From positions 186,001 through 250,000 of the forward strand of contig NZ_FOGW01000005.1 of assembly GCF_900111325.1 (NCBI RefSeq): 64,000 nt of DNA, given 5' to 3'. This document shows positions 16,890 through 24,879 of the stretch, in pieces. The notes beneath the pieces were generated by a model. It was not told the origin of the DNA, did not search any database, and saw only the letters and a program-made list of their open reading frames with translations. Source of the stretch: Lachnobacterium bovis. Lineage in GTDB: Bacteria > Bacillota > Clostridia > Lachnospirales > Lachnospiraceae. Every line of letters begins with the position of its first letter. Position 1 is the stretch's first letter. The translations under genes were made by a program, and so were the position numbers.

Positions 16890-16960
16890 GTCGAAAAATA
16901 TATTATCACAAAATAGGCCACGTTTCAATAGCTATAATGATTCAATTAATATTTTTCGAC
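16890..16960. promoter_or_regulatory. lctP promoter flanked by a 12-bp inverted repeat
   Basis: On the minus strand, TTGAAA (16928-16923), a 17-nt spacer and TAATAT (16905-16900) form a promoter for lctP. Perfect inverted copies GTCGAAAAATAT (16890-16901) and ATATTTTTCGAC (16949-16960) flank it. One overlaps the -10/start region and the other lies about 20 bp upstream of -35. The centres are 59 bp apart, which suits a repressor that loops DNA or two dimer half-sites. A lactate-responsive regulator is an inference; none is encoded nearby. Confidence 0.5.
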
Positions 16961-17020
16961 CAATTAATAATGTTTATTTTTTTAAAATTATTATAACAAT
17001 AGCATACAATTACATTTTAT

Positions 17021-18295
17021 CTATTTTTGAGTCATAAAATCAGGCAATGGTTTACCCATTTTTTTCCATTGATAAAACTCTGCTGTTGCTGCAAACATTA
17101 CATCACCTGAAGAATTAAGCATTGTTTCAAATGAATCTTGAACAACATTTATTAATAATCCAATAGAAACAACTTGCATTGAAATTGTATCTGGAATACC
17201 AAATAACGAACACGCCATTGGAATAAGTAACAATGAACCGCCTGTCACACCTGAAGCACCACAAGCAGCTAAAGCTGATAAAATACTTAAGATTATTGCT
17301 GTGACAAAATTCACATGAATATTTAAAGTATTAGCTGTTGCTAATGTCATAACCGTAATTGTAATTGCTGCACCATCCATGTTAATTGTTGATCCTAAAG
17401 GAATTGACACAGAATACATATCTTTATCTAATCCCATTCTTTCACATAAAGCCATGTTAACTGGAATATTAGCAGCAGAACTTCTAGTAAAAAATGCTGT
17501 AAGTCCACTTTCCTTTAAACATTTAAAAACTAGTGGATATGGATTAGTTCTTAATGTAATTCCTGCAATTAAAGGATCAATAACTAACGCCACAATAAAC
17601 ATACATGCAATTAAAAGTCCTAAAACTTTACCATATTTTAAAATAGAGCTTAATCCACTTGAAATAATTGTTTTATATACAATACCTGCAATTCCAAATG
17701 GAGCAAAATCTATAATCCATTTAATAATTAATGAAACAGCTTTTGCTATGTCTGCAATGTTTTCTCTTGTTTCTACACTTGCACATTTTTTTAAGGCAAA
17801 ACCAAATAAAACAGCCCAAAATAAGATTCCTAAATATTGGCCTTTTATGATAGCATTTATCGGATTTTGAATCATACTAAAAATTATATTACTTAAAACG
17901 GCAGATAAATTATCAGGTGCTTTATCTACTTTCGATGCCAACTGTAAAATAAGCTTTTGTGGAAAAATAAAACTTAAGACAACTGCTGAAACAGCAGCCA
18001 AAAATGTACTTAATAAATAGAAAAAGATTACCATTACAAAACGGGAATCTAATTTAGAATCTCCTGACGCTAAAGAACTACTTACTAATACGAAAACTAA
18101 AATCGGCGCTATTGCTTTTAACGCCTCAACAAAAATAGTGCCTAAAATACCGATATCAAAATATTTAACATGAAATGTTTTATTCAATACTAAGGCACAA
18201 AAAATACCAACAAGCATACCACAAAGAATTTTGACAATAAGATTTGTGTCATTATAGTCTTTGAGTGCTTTTTTAAAAAAACCTAAAAACTTCAT
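17021..18295 (-). CDS. sstT: Serine/threonine:Na+ symporter
   Basis: Member of the dicarboxylate/amino acid:cation symporter family, 424 residues with about eight helices and two re-entrant loops. The segments RSSAANIPVNMALCERMG, SVSIPLGSTINMDGAAITIT and ACGASGVTGGSLLLIPMAC match SstT of enteric bacteria closely and include the substrate-binding re-entrant hairpins. It takes up serine and threonine with sodium, which fits beside threonine and branched-chain amino acid genes. The start at 18295 has only a weak nearby GAAAG; the strong GAGGAG lies 29 nt away across a hairpin. Confidence 0.92.
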   Translation of the reverse strand: MKFLGFFKKALKDYNDTNLIVKILCGMLVGIFCALVLNKTFHVKYFDIGILGTIFVEALKAIAPILVFVLVSSSLASGDSKLDSRFVMVIFFYLLSTFLAAVSAVVLSFIFPQKLILQLASKVDKAPDNLSAVLSNIIFSMIQNPINAIIKGQYLGILFWAVLFGFALKKCASVETRENIADIAKAVSLIIKWIIDFAPFGIAGIVYKTIISSGLSSILKYGKVLGLLIACMFIVALVIDPLIAGITLRTNPYPLVFKCLKESGLTAFFTRSSAANIPVNMALCERMGLDKDMYSVSIPLGSTINMDGAAITITVMTLATANTLNIHVNFVTAIILSILSALAACGASGVTGGSLLLIPMACSLFGIPDTISMQVVSIGLLINVVQDSFETMLNSSGDVMFAATAEFYQWKKMGKPLPDFMTQK

Positions 18296-18304
18296 AATAC
18301 TTTC

Positions 18305-18332
18305 GTTTGACTATTTGTCAAACTCTCCTCTC
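18305..18332 (-). promoter_or_regulatory. Hairpin between the Shine-Dalgarno sequence and sstT start
   Basis: On the minus strand, GAGAGGAG (18332-18325) is followed by a perfect 7-bp stem GTTTGAC (18323-18317) and GTCAAAC (18311-18305) with a 5-nt loop. GAAAGTATT and the ATG follow. The linear distance from ribosome site to start is 29 nt, but with the hairpin folded out it shrinks to about 10 nt. Translation may therefore depend on this fold. Confidence 0.45.
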
Positions 18333-18396
18333 TTCCTTTTTCTCGTTTTAACGTGAGAAAATAATATCATTGACTATAATAACACATAATTCTCTT

Positions 18397-18780
18397 TCAA
18401 TCTACTTCTTTAACCTTTAATAGTCCTTTTTTACAATTTGGACATTTTAAGAACTTATAATCAATTTTTTTTAGTTCACTTGAACAATATGGACACTCTG
18501 ACTCAATTATTGAAATTTTTCCATTCTTATATACACTAGAAACTGAAATTCCCTGTACAATCACATTACATTTCGAACAAAATTTTGGATGAAACGTTGC
18601 TATCGCCTCAATAAATCCTTCTTTGTTAATTGCTTCGTTAATTTCATTTTTGAAAGACTCACTATAATCAACAATTGCTGCGTTAATTGCATCTTTATCC
18701 TTGCTAGATTTTTCTACTCCATTCAAAAAAACAAATTCTTCTCCACATGAAGAACATTTAAAATCTAATCTTTTTTCCAT
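18397..18780 (-). CDS. Zinc-ribbon protein of unknown function
   Basis: The 127 residues carry four Cys pairs: CSSC near residue 10, CSKC near 70, CPYC near 101 and CPNC near 116. These probably form two zinc ribbons, with a helical, charged stretch (about 25-60) between the first two. It has no membrane segment. It is the last gene of the leftward flagellar locus, 39 bp after the MltG-like gene, and may be co-transcribed. A nucleic-acid or protein contact is likely for such ribbons, but the partner is unknown. Confidence 0.6.
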   Translation of the reverse strand: MEKRLDFKCSSCGEEFVFLNGVEKSSKDKDAINAAIVDYSESFKNEINEAINKEGFIEAIATFHPKFCSKCNVIVQGISVSSVYKNGKISIIESECPYCSSELKKIDYKFLKCPNCKKGLLKVKEVD

Positions 18781-18819
18781 ATATACCTCCCTCTGATTAG
18801 CTACCCTAATCTCATTATT

Positions 18820-19347
18820 TTATTGTGCTAAAGTTTTTCCTATTGAATCTGCCGACATACCTTTCTTGACGGTAAATGACCCAGCATGTAATAAACTATC
18901 ATACCCTTTTTCTATCATAAAACGTCTCATAGACTCTGAATTTTTTACAACACCTTTATCACATAATTCATCACATATTTCTCTAACTGTTTCGCCTTCC
19001 TTAACATTGATAACAACATCATCTTTATTCGACACACTAGCTTCAACTGTTGGAGTTTGTTCAGGTTTAGTTTTTTCGCTTTGTTTACTCGTTGTTGACT
19101 CACTTGAAGCTTGCTTATTTATTTTTTTTGATTTTTTACTATTTTTGTTACTTTTATTATTCTTTTCTAATTGTTTATTAAAATCTAGACTATTTTCGCT
19201 TGATGGTTGCTCTAATTGTTTTGCTTTTTCAAGTATTTGTGCATCTGTAAGCTCTTTAGGACTATTTAATGCAAAAACTATTGTTAATATAATTGTAGAT
19301 GACAAAACGCCAGTACCTAGACCTCTTATAAAATATTTTAATCTCAT
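18820..19347 (-). CDS. Membrane-anchored protein with MltG/LysM-like C-terminal domain
   Basis: The 175 residues have a cytoplasmic RLKYFIRG start, one membrane helix (about 10-28) and a long Lys/Ser/Asn-rich external linker (about 35-110). A C-terminal domain (about 112-175: VINVKEGETVREICDELCDK...HAGSFTVKKGM) resembles the LysM-like N-terminal domain of the transglycosylase MltG/YceG. The catalytic part of MltG is absent, so it should bind rather than cut glycan. It overlaps the SwrB-like gene by 4 nt (ATGA), so the two are translationally coupled. Confidence 0.6.
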   Translation of the reverse strand: MRLKYFIRGLGTGVLSSTIILTIVFALNSPKELTDAQILEKAKQLEQPSSENSLDFNKQLEKNNKSNKNSKKSKKINKQASSESTTSKQSEKTKPEQTPTVEASVSNKDDVVINVKEGETVREICDELCDKGVVKNSESMRRFMIEKGYDSLLHAGSFTVKKGMSADSIGKTLAQ

Positions 19348-20036
19348 TGTATCGCCTCCTTAACATTGCTACGGTACAACCCGATTACAAATTTTACTTC
19401 TCCAAGACCTAGTCCTAGCTCTTTTGCAATTTCAACATTATTCATTCCACTTTTATGTAATCGAAGAATATCAACATTATGATTTGATTTATCATCACCT
19501 GTTGCTGCTTCTTTTCCATTTTTTATAGATTCAGAAAGTAACTCATCTTCTTCGATTTTATCAGTTTCATTTAGTTTCTCTTCAACCTCTTCTGCTGCCT
19601 GTGCCCATCTTGCCAAAACCTCATCCTGTGTTGATTTCATATTTGTCGAGAAATCTGATAATTCACCTGCTAGCTTAGTTAGTTCTTCATGCTTGTCATT
19701 TAACATACTATACAAAAACATTATTTCATTATGTGTTTTATTCATTGAATCAAGCACAGTATCCGAATATTCGCTAATAGCCATTATCTTATTATTTGTC
19801 TCTTTTTCCATAGCTCTTTCTGCTATTTCAAGATTATAATCAAGCTGTTCCGTAATTTTTTCGTCTATTATCACATCTGCATTTTTTAATTGTTTTTCAA
19901 TTACAATTTTCATCTGTTTTTCACTTAATGAATTAATCTTTTCAACATCTTTTTGTGACAATCTTTCCTCTATGAAAAAACTTGCTACCATAAAAATAAC
20001 GCCTACCACAATTAAACTAATTTCAACTACATTCAT
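19344..20036 (-). CDS. SwrB-like membrane-anchored coiled-coil protein with C-terminal HTH (DUF6115-type)
   Basis: From the ATG at 20036, preceded by AAGGAAAAGGGG, the 230 residues start MNVVEISLIVVGVIFMVASF, a single membrane helix. A long coiled coil (about 25-150) follows. The C-terminus (about 190-222) has a helix-turn-helix-like pattern, LRLHKSGMNNVEIAKELGLG then GEVKFVIGLYR. This TM/coiled-coil/HTH layout and its place soon after the flagellar sigma gene match SwrB (YlxL) of Bacillus, which promotes flagellar basal body maturation. The homology is inferred from layout and pattern. An upstream in-frame ATG (20060) lacks a ribosome site. Confidence 0.6.
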   Translation of the reverse strand: MNVVEISLIVVGVIFMVASFFIEERLSQKDVEKINSLSEKQMKIVIEKQLKNADVIIDEKITEQLDYNLEIAERAMEKETNNKIMAISEYSDTVLDSMNKTHNEIMFLYSMLNDKHEELTKLAGELSDFSTNMKSTQDEVLARWAQAAEEVEEKLNETDKIEEDELLSESIKNGKEAATGDDKSNHNVDILRLHKSGMNNVEIAKELGLGLGEVKFVIGLYRSNVKEAIQ

Positions 20037-20092
20037 ATCTATTCCCCTTTTCCTTAACAAACCTAAACTCTAATTCATAATTTATCATTTTG

Positions 20093-20419
20093 TTAAATCG
20101 TTATATCAAAATGACTCTTTTTTTCGGTAACTGTTCCCATATCATTTTTATCTTCTAATTGCCCTTTATCAGATTTCTTTTTATTTTTTTGCTTTTTATA
20201 TTCATTACTTCCTTTATCTTTTGCGTCATATTTCTTATCAAGCTGATCCGACTTATTTGTTTCTTGAACCGTCGTATACTTTAGTTCTTGTTTTTTTGCA
20301 ACTTCATGTGAAATATTTTGCTGATCAACTTGTGGTTTACTCTCTTCATGCTGTTTTAAAGTTTTCATATCATCAAGCCTTTGGATTGCTCCATTAATGG
20401 AAACTGGTGTAATTGCCAT
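20093..20419 (-). CDS. Small hydrophilic flagellar-locus protein, unknown function
   Basis: The 108 residues begin MAITPVSINGAIQRLDDMKT. Most of the rest (about 25-100) is Lys/Asp/Gln-rich and predicted disordered, with SHFDITI at the end. There is no domain, membrane helix or cysteine. It lies 14 bp after fapA and before the SwrB-like gene, inside the flagellar locus. The ordered N-terminus may be a binding motif, but nothing specific can be said. Confidence 0.55.
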   Translation of the reverse strand: MAITPVSINGAIQRLDDMKTLKQHEESKPQVDQQNISHEVAKKQELKYTTVQETNKSDQLDKKYDAKDKGSNEYKKQKNKKKSDKGQLEDKNDMGTVTEKKSHFDITI

Positions 20420-20433
20420 AGCATTTTCCTCCT

Positions 20434-22032
20434 TTAATCCATACCAGCAATTCGAACTTCACCATCTCTTTTAACAAACTTAGAATGTGCCGTACTAGAT
20501 TTTACTGTATATCTTAAATCTGAAATAATAATTATAGTTCCTGGCTGAACATCTCCAGATACAACAACATAAGATTTATCAGCCTCTTTCATCTCAGCTT
20601 TAATTTCCTCTAATCTTTCGCGCATTGGTGACAAAGCTTTTTGTTGCTCTTTATACACTAACGCTAACTTTTGTACATAAAGTATTTTATCTTTTGAAAA
20701 ATTTTCACCTTTTTTTATTCTCGAACTAAAATTAGTTACTGTAACTTTTATTTTTTCTAACTCTTCTTCTTTTTCAGCTAAATTTTGAGTAAGCATAGAC
20801 AATTCTTCTCTAACTTTTGGATCTAAACCTACCATAATTGTTGTTGGAGATCCCATAGATGTTCCTATTCCATTAGCTTCAACATATCTGCTTGCTCTAA
20901 CAATTCCGCCATTAATAATTCCTTTTTTACCAGACACTCTAACATCTATACCAGCAGAAACATCACTATTTAAAATAATATCTGTTTCGATATAACCTTT
21001 TGCAATAACTTTTGCACTTTCAATATATTTAACTATAACGTTCTCCCCAGCTTTTATCACACCTTTGCCTTTGCCCACAATTCCACCTTTAATAATAACC
21101 TGACCCGTTGCTTCAATGTAGGCATCTTCAACCATGCCCTCTATTTCAATATTTCCATTCGCTGTAACGGAAAAACCACTTGTTACGTTTCCTTTTATTG
21201 TTACACTTCCTGCATAAGACAAATTACCAGTTGAATTATCTACATCAGAAGCCACTTCATATACTTCTGACATCACAACAGCACCTTTATCTAATGAGAT
21301 ATGACCGGTAAAATCGGCAACGAGTTTATCCCCTTCTTCATTAAATGACACGCCATTACCAGCAGTAATTGTAGCTGGATTTGGTGCCTTAGGAGCTTTT
21401 TCCTCGCCTAAAACATTAACACCTGGTGTTCCTTCTACTTCTTTTATTATTTCAGCCACAACATCACCTTTTTTAGCTTGGCTTATTGTGTCTAAATTCT
21501 TATAATCAACTGATCCATCGGCTTTTTGACGAGGTCTATGACTTGGATTAGTATTGAAATAATATTTTACTTCTCCGTCCTTTCCGTCTTCTACTTCTTT
21601 GCCTCTTGCCAAAACGATTTCTTTAAAATACACTATATTTTTTATTGCTTTATCAATCGCATCATCCATAATGCCATACGACACTTTACTACTAGACAAT
21701 GCAGCCATAATCATCTCTTTTGATATTTTTTTACCTGTCTTAGAACCCGGATAAAAAATACATTTTGCAGACATCTTATCAAAGGCAATATCACAATCAA
21801 CTGATTCATCAAATTTTTCTTGTTCAGATGCACCAACCTTAATTAATTTTTCTTCGGTGGCATCGTTAATTGCAGATGTTAATTCTTTTAAATTATAATC
21901 GTTAAACTCTTTTTTTCCTAAGAAATACAACACCTGCTGAACATCCACTCTTTGTCCATCTTCATCTGGTGGTAAAACCTTAAGATATGCAATTTTTTCC
22001 TGGACAACTATCTCAAATTTTTGATTTTTCAT
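20434..22032 (-). CDS. fapA: FapA-family (DUF342) polymer-organising protein
   Basis: The 532 residues have an N-terminal alpha/beta domain (about 1-170). A right-handed beta-helix with many short G/V/I repeats (about 225-400: TVKGNVTSGFSVTANGNIE type) follows, then a C-terminal coiled coil (about 405-470) and a tail. This is the DUF342/FapA family, which in other bacteria lies with flagellar genes and may act as a bactofilin-like scaffold. It lies 20 bp downstream of fliA. The detailed role is unknown. Confidence 0.8.
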   Translation of the reverse strand: MKNQKFEIVVQEKIAYLKVLPPDEDGQRVDVQQVLYFLGKKEFNDYNLKELTSAINDATEEKLIKVGASEQEKFDESVDCDIAFDKMSAKCIFYPGSKTGKKISKEMIMAALSSSKVSYGIMDDAIDKAIKNIVYFKEIVLARGKEVEDGKDGEVKYYFNTNPSHRPRQKADGSVDYKNLDTISQAKKGDVVAEIIKEVEGTPGVNVLGEEKAPKAPNPATITAGNGVSFNEEGDKLVADFTGHISLDKGAVVMSEVYEVASDVDNSTGNLSYAGSVTIKGNVTSGFSVTANGNIEIEGMVEDAYIEATGQVIIKGGIVGKGKGVIKAGENVIVKYIESAKVIAKGYIETDIILNSDVSAGIDVRVSGKKGIINGGIVRASRYVEANGIGTSMGSPTTIMVGLDPKVREELSMLTQNLAEKEEELEKIKVTVTNFSSRIKKGENFSKDKILYVQKLALVYKEQQKALSPMRERLEEIKAEMKEADKSYVVVSGDVQPGTIIIISDLRYTVKSSTAHSKFVKRDGEVRIAGMD

Positions 22033-22052
22033 GATTGCTTCTCCTATTTTTG

Positions 22053-22817
22053 TTAAACAATAATATTTAAATAATCACCCATAATTTTTTTCATCTTAGC
22101 AAGTGCTTTTGTATGAAGTTGAGATACTCGCGACTCTGACACACCTAAAATTCTACTTATTTCTTTTAATGTCATTTCTTCATAATAATATAATTCAATA
22201 ACTTTTCTTTCGTTATCAGTTAAAACATTTAACGAATCCGATAATTTTTGCTTTAATTCTCCTTCTGCGACAACATCTTCTGGTGGAGCAAATTTAGAAT
22301 TACATCGGGTATCCATTACTAATTCAGGACCGGTTTCTTCAAATTCGTTTAAAGAAACAACATTTGTCACTTTTAGCTGGGACTGCCATGTATTCAATTC
22401 TTTGTCTGTAATTCCAAGTTCAATTGCTAATTCTTCATCTGTTGCATTTTTTCCAGTTCTCATTTCAACTTGCTTTACAGCTTCATCAATCTTTTTTTGT
22501 CGTTGACGAACTGTTCTTGGTATCCAATCCATTTTACGAATCTGATCAAGTATGGCGCCCCTAATTCTTAGACTAGCATAAGTTTCAAATTTAACATTTT
22601 TGGATAAGTCAAATTTGTCAATGGCATCAATCAGTCCAAAAATACCATAACTCACTAAATCATCATACTCGACATTATACCCAAGATACATACTCAAACG
22701 CCCCGCAACCAACCTCACCAACTGCGCATACTCAACAATAAGCTGTTCTCTAGTTTCTTGAGTTGGATTTTTTGAATACTCCTGCCATAATTTTTCTTTC
22801 TCTACTACCTTCATCAT
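22053..22817 (-). CDS. fliA: Flagellar sigma factor (sigma-28/sigma-D)
   Basis: RNA polymerase sigma factor of the FliA/WhiG class, 254 residues, directing late flagellar and chemotaxis genes. Region 2 is seen in DDLVSYGIFGLIDAIDKFDL and FETYASLRIRGAILDQIRK. Region 3 is MDWIPRTVRQRQKKIDEA and the region 4 helix-turn-helix is MTLKEISRILGVSESRVSQL. The frame opens at 22832, but GAGGGG (22829-22824) favours the ATG pair at 22817/22814. No anti-sigma flgM is next to it. Its position after cheD matches sigD of Bacillus. Confidence 0.93.
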   Translation of the reverse strand: MMKVVEKEKLWQEYSKNPTQETREQLIVEYAQLVRLVAGRLSMYLGYNVEYDDLVSYGIFGLIDAIDKFDLSKNVKFETYASLRIRGAILDQIRKMDWIPRTVRQRQKKIDEAVKQVEMRTGKNATDEELAIELGITDKELNTWQSQLKVTNVVSLNEFEETGPELVMDTRCNSKFAPPEDVVAEGELKQKLSDSLNVLTDNERKVIELYYYEEMTLKEISRILGVSESRVSQLHTKALAKMKKIMGDYLNIIV

Positions 22818-22850
22818 CGCGCAACCCCTCATTTTTCTATATTATTTTTG

Positions 22851-23165
22851 CTAATATTCTTCATCTTCTTCCGAAGTATCTAAGTCATCAGCTTCTTCCT
22901 CAATATCATCATCTTCTCCATATTCCTCGTCATCAGTTTCTTCATCTGATTCTTCATTTGATTCTTCTCCATTCTCATCTGCAAAATCAGATAGATTTTG
23001 TTCTAAAACATATCGTACACACTCTCCAATGACAAGAAACACAATTAATACAATCAATAACTCTAATGTAAAATCAAAGAGATTTAGATGGTTAATTATT
23101 GCAAAAATACAATCAATCAGGCCACCTATAAGCATAACAATTGCAGGTATAAATTTAGTATTCAT
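22851..23165 (-). CDS. Small membrane protein with very acidic C-terminal tail
   Basis: The 104 residues have two hydrophobic segments (about 6-24 and 32-52) and then a cytoplasmic tail from about 60 made almost only of Glu, Asp and Ser. The family is not recognised. It lies between cheD and fliA in the flagellar locus. An acidic tail of this kind could bind basic partners or cations, but no function is assigned. Confidence 0.55.
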   Translation of the reverse strand: MNTKFIPAIVMLIGGLIDCIFAIINHLNLFDFTLELLIVLIVFLVIGECVRYVLEQNLSDFADENGEESNEESDEETDDEEYGEDDDIEEEADDLDTSEEDEEY

Positions 23166-23198
23166 CTTTTTACCGCCTTCTTTAAAATCCCTTTAAAA

Positions 23199-23684
23199 TC
23201 AAATTGTTTTAATAGGTTTACCCACAGCCTTTATTACAAATTCACCTGTTTCACAATTCAATATTACTGTTCTACCATAATTCAACCCTGTATCTTCGGC
23301 TACTAAAGGGATTTTCAATTCTTTTAATGCTTTTTTTGCTGCTAATGCATTTCTCTCTCCAACATTGACAATACTTGATATTCCAGTACCGCCAAACATC
23401 TTTGCTCCTCCTGCAATCTTAGCTACCATTCTTCTTGGAGATGCTCCTTGTTTAATCATTTGATCATAAAGTGCTTTTATCCCTGTATCTCCAAATTTGG
23501 CAATATTCGTATTACTTTTTAACTGCGTACTATCTGGTAACATATAATGCACTAATCCTCCCACCTTTGCAACTGGATCATACAATGTGAGTCCAATACA
23601 TGAACCTAATCCTAGCGTTGTAAGGGAGTCTGGAGCTTTTGTAATTTTTAAATCAGCCATACCTACTTTAAGAGTTACTCCCAT
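23199..23684 (-). CDS. cheD: Chemoreceptor glutamine deamidase CheD
   Basis: Deamidates Gln residues in chemoreceptors and is itself bound by CheC. The 161 residues carry the catalytic Cys in TLGLGSCIGLTLYDP and the catalytic His in GGLVHYMLPDS. KIAGGAKMF and NVGERN follow. It lies 20 bp after cheC, the usual partner pair, and the product would act on receptors encoded outside the window. Confidence 0.94.
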   Translation of the reverse strand: MGVTLKVGMADLKITKAPDSLTTLGLGSCIGLTLYDPVAKVGGLVHYMLPDSTQLKSNTNIAKFGDTGIKALYDQMIKQGASPRRMVAKIAGGAKMFGGTGISSIVNVGERNALAAKKALKELKIPLVAEDTGLNYGRTVILNCETGEFVIKAVGKPIKTI

Positions 23685-23704
23685 AAAATATTTGCTCCTT
23701 ATAT

Positions 23705-24325
23705 TTACATACTAATACCTAATGCACCTAAAATCTTGTCATATGAATCTTCATCTGGCATTAAGATAAAATATCCTTCTATCATCAAGTCATCCCCAAA
23801 TTCCGTTTCAATAAATAGTGCATTATCACCATATTGACCAAACATTATTGCTGGAACACTTAAAATTGCTGCTGCCATGTCAACCGAAATTGATGGAATT
23901 GATGGACCAATTACCAAACCAGTTAACGATGCTAATGCTGATAAATATGAACCAGCTATAATATTTCCAACCTCTTTTAACGCTGACAAATCCATTTCAG
24001 TAAAAGGTTCATTGTATTCTAAATCTCTCATCATCAATTTATTAACCAAATAATGAGCTGCTGGCATTTTCATCAAAAACATCATACTTCCCGTTATATC
24101 TTCCTGAACTTCTAAGAAAATGCCAACGATTGTCTCATCTTCTGGGCAAATTGCTGATCCAAGTTTTGATGCTTCCATAAGTTTAACACTAGGAACTCTC
24201 ATATCGATTTTTTCACTTATCATGCTTGCAATTGCAGTTGTTGCATTGCCTGCACCTATATTTCCTAATTCTTTTAAGACGTCGACATACATGTTGTTCA
24301 CATCATCTAAGGAAAAATTTGCCAT
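23705..24325 (-). CDS. cheC: CheY-P phosphatase CheC
   Basis: Dephosphorylates CheY-P, and its activity rises when CheD binds. Both pseudo-symmetric active-site helices are present: LKELGNIGAGNATTAIASM (near residue 16) and LSALKEVGNIIAGSYLSAL (near 117), each with the Glu and Asn pair, over 206 residues. It lies between cheW and cheD in the chemotaxis segment, as in Bacillus. Confidence 0.93.
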   Translation of the reverse strand: MANFSLDDVNNMYVDVLKELGNIGAGNATTAIASMISEKIDMRVPSVKLMEASKLGSAICPEDETIVGIFLEVQEDITGSMMFLMKMPAAHYLVNKLMMRDLEYNEPFTEMDLSALKEVGNIIAGSYLSALASLTGLVIGPSIPSISVDMAAAILSVPAIMFGQYGDNALFIETEFGDDLMIEGYFILMPDEDSYDKILGALGISM

Positions 24326-24363
24326 ACTTCCTCCTGTTTAAAATTCTACCAATATTTTTTATC

Positions 24364-24864
24364 TTAATTATTACTTGAACTAGAATTTTCTTTTTCACTT
24401 ATAATATCATTTATTTCAAATAATGAAATTAATTCTTCTCCATTTTTTCCAATACCATTAATAAAACTTTGCTTATGTGTTCCATGTGTTGAAGCACCAT
24501 TACTTACTTTTTCAATATCATCTTCACTCAATGTAATTACTTCTCTTACTTCATCTACAATAATTCCAAGATTGCCTCTTTCTTCAACTTTCAAAATAAT
24601 AATTCTTGATTTTCCTGTAAAAACATCCTCTGACAATCCCATTTTTTTTCTAATGCTCATAACTGGAACAATTTCACCACGTAAATTAATAATTCCTGCA
24701 AAATAATCTTGTGCCATAGGTACTTTTGTAATTTTTTGCATCCTAACTATATTATCAACATATCCTATATCAATTCCATATTTTTCACTACCAATTCTAA
24801 CTACAATATATTGTGTAAGCACTTTTTCAACTTCATCAAATTCCGCAATATTTACATCTGACAT
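24364..24864 (-). CDS. cheW: Chemotaxis coupling protein CheW
   Basis: SH3-like adaptor joining CheA to receptors, 166 residues. Family features are IVVRIGSEKYGIDIGYVDNI, AGIINLRGEIVPVMSIRKK and GIIVDEVREVI. The C-terminal SEKENSSSSNN tail is short and disordered. It lies 15 bp after cheA and before cheC. Confidence 0.93.
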   Translation of the reverse strand: MSDVNIAEFDEVEKVLTQYIVVRIGSEKYGIDIGYVDNIVRMQKITKVPMAQDYFAGIINLRGEIVPVMSIRKKMGLSEDVFTGKSRIIILKVEERGNLGIIVDEVREVITLSEDDIEKVSNGASTHGTHKQSFINGIGKNGEELISLFEINDIISEKENSSSSNN

Positions 24865-24879
24865 AATCTCACCTCCAAA

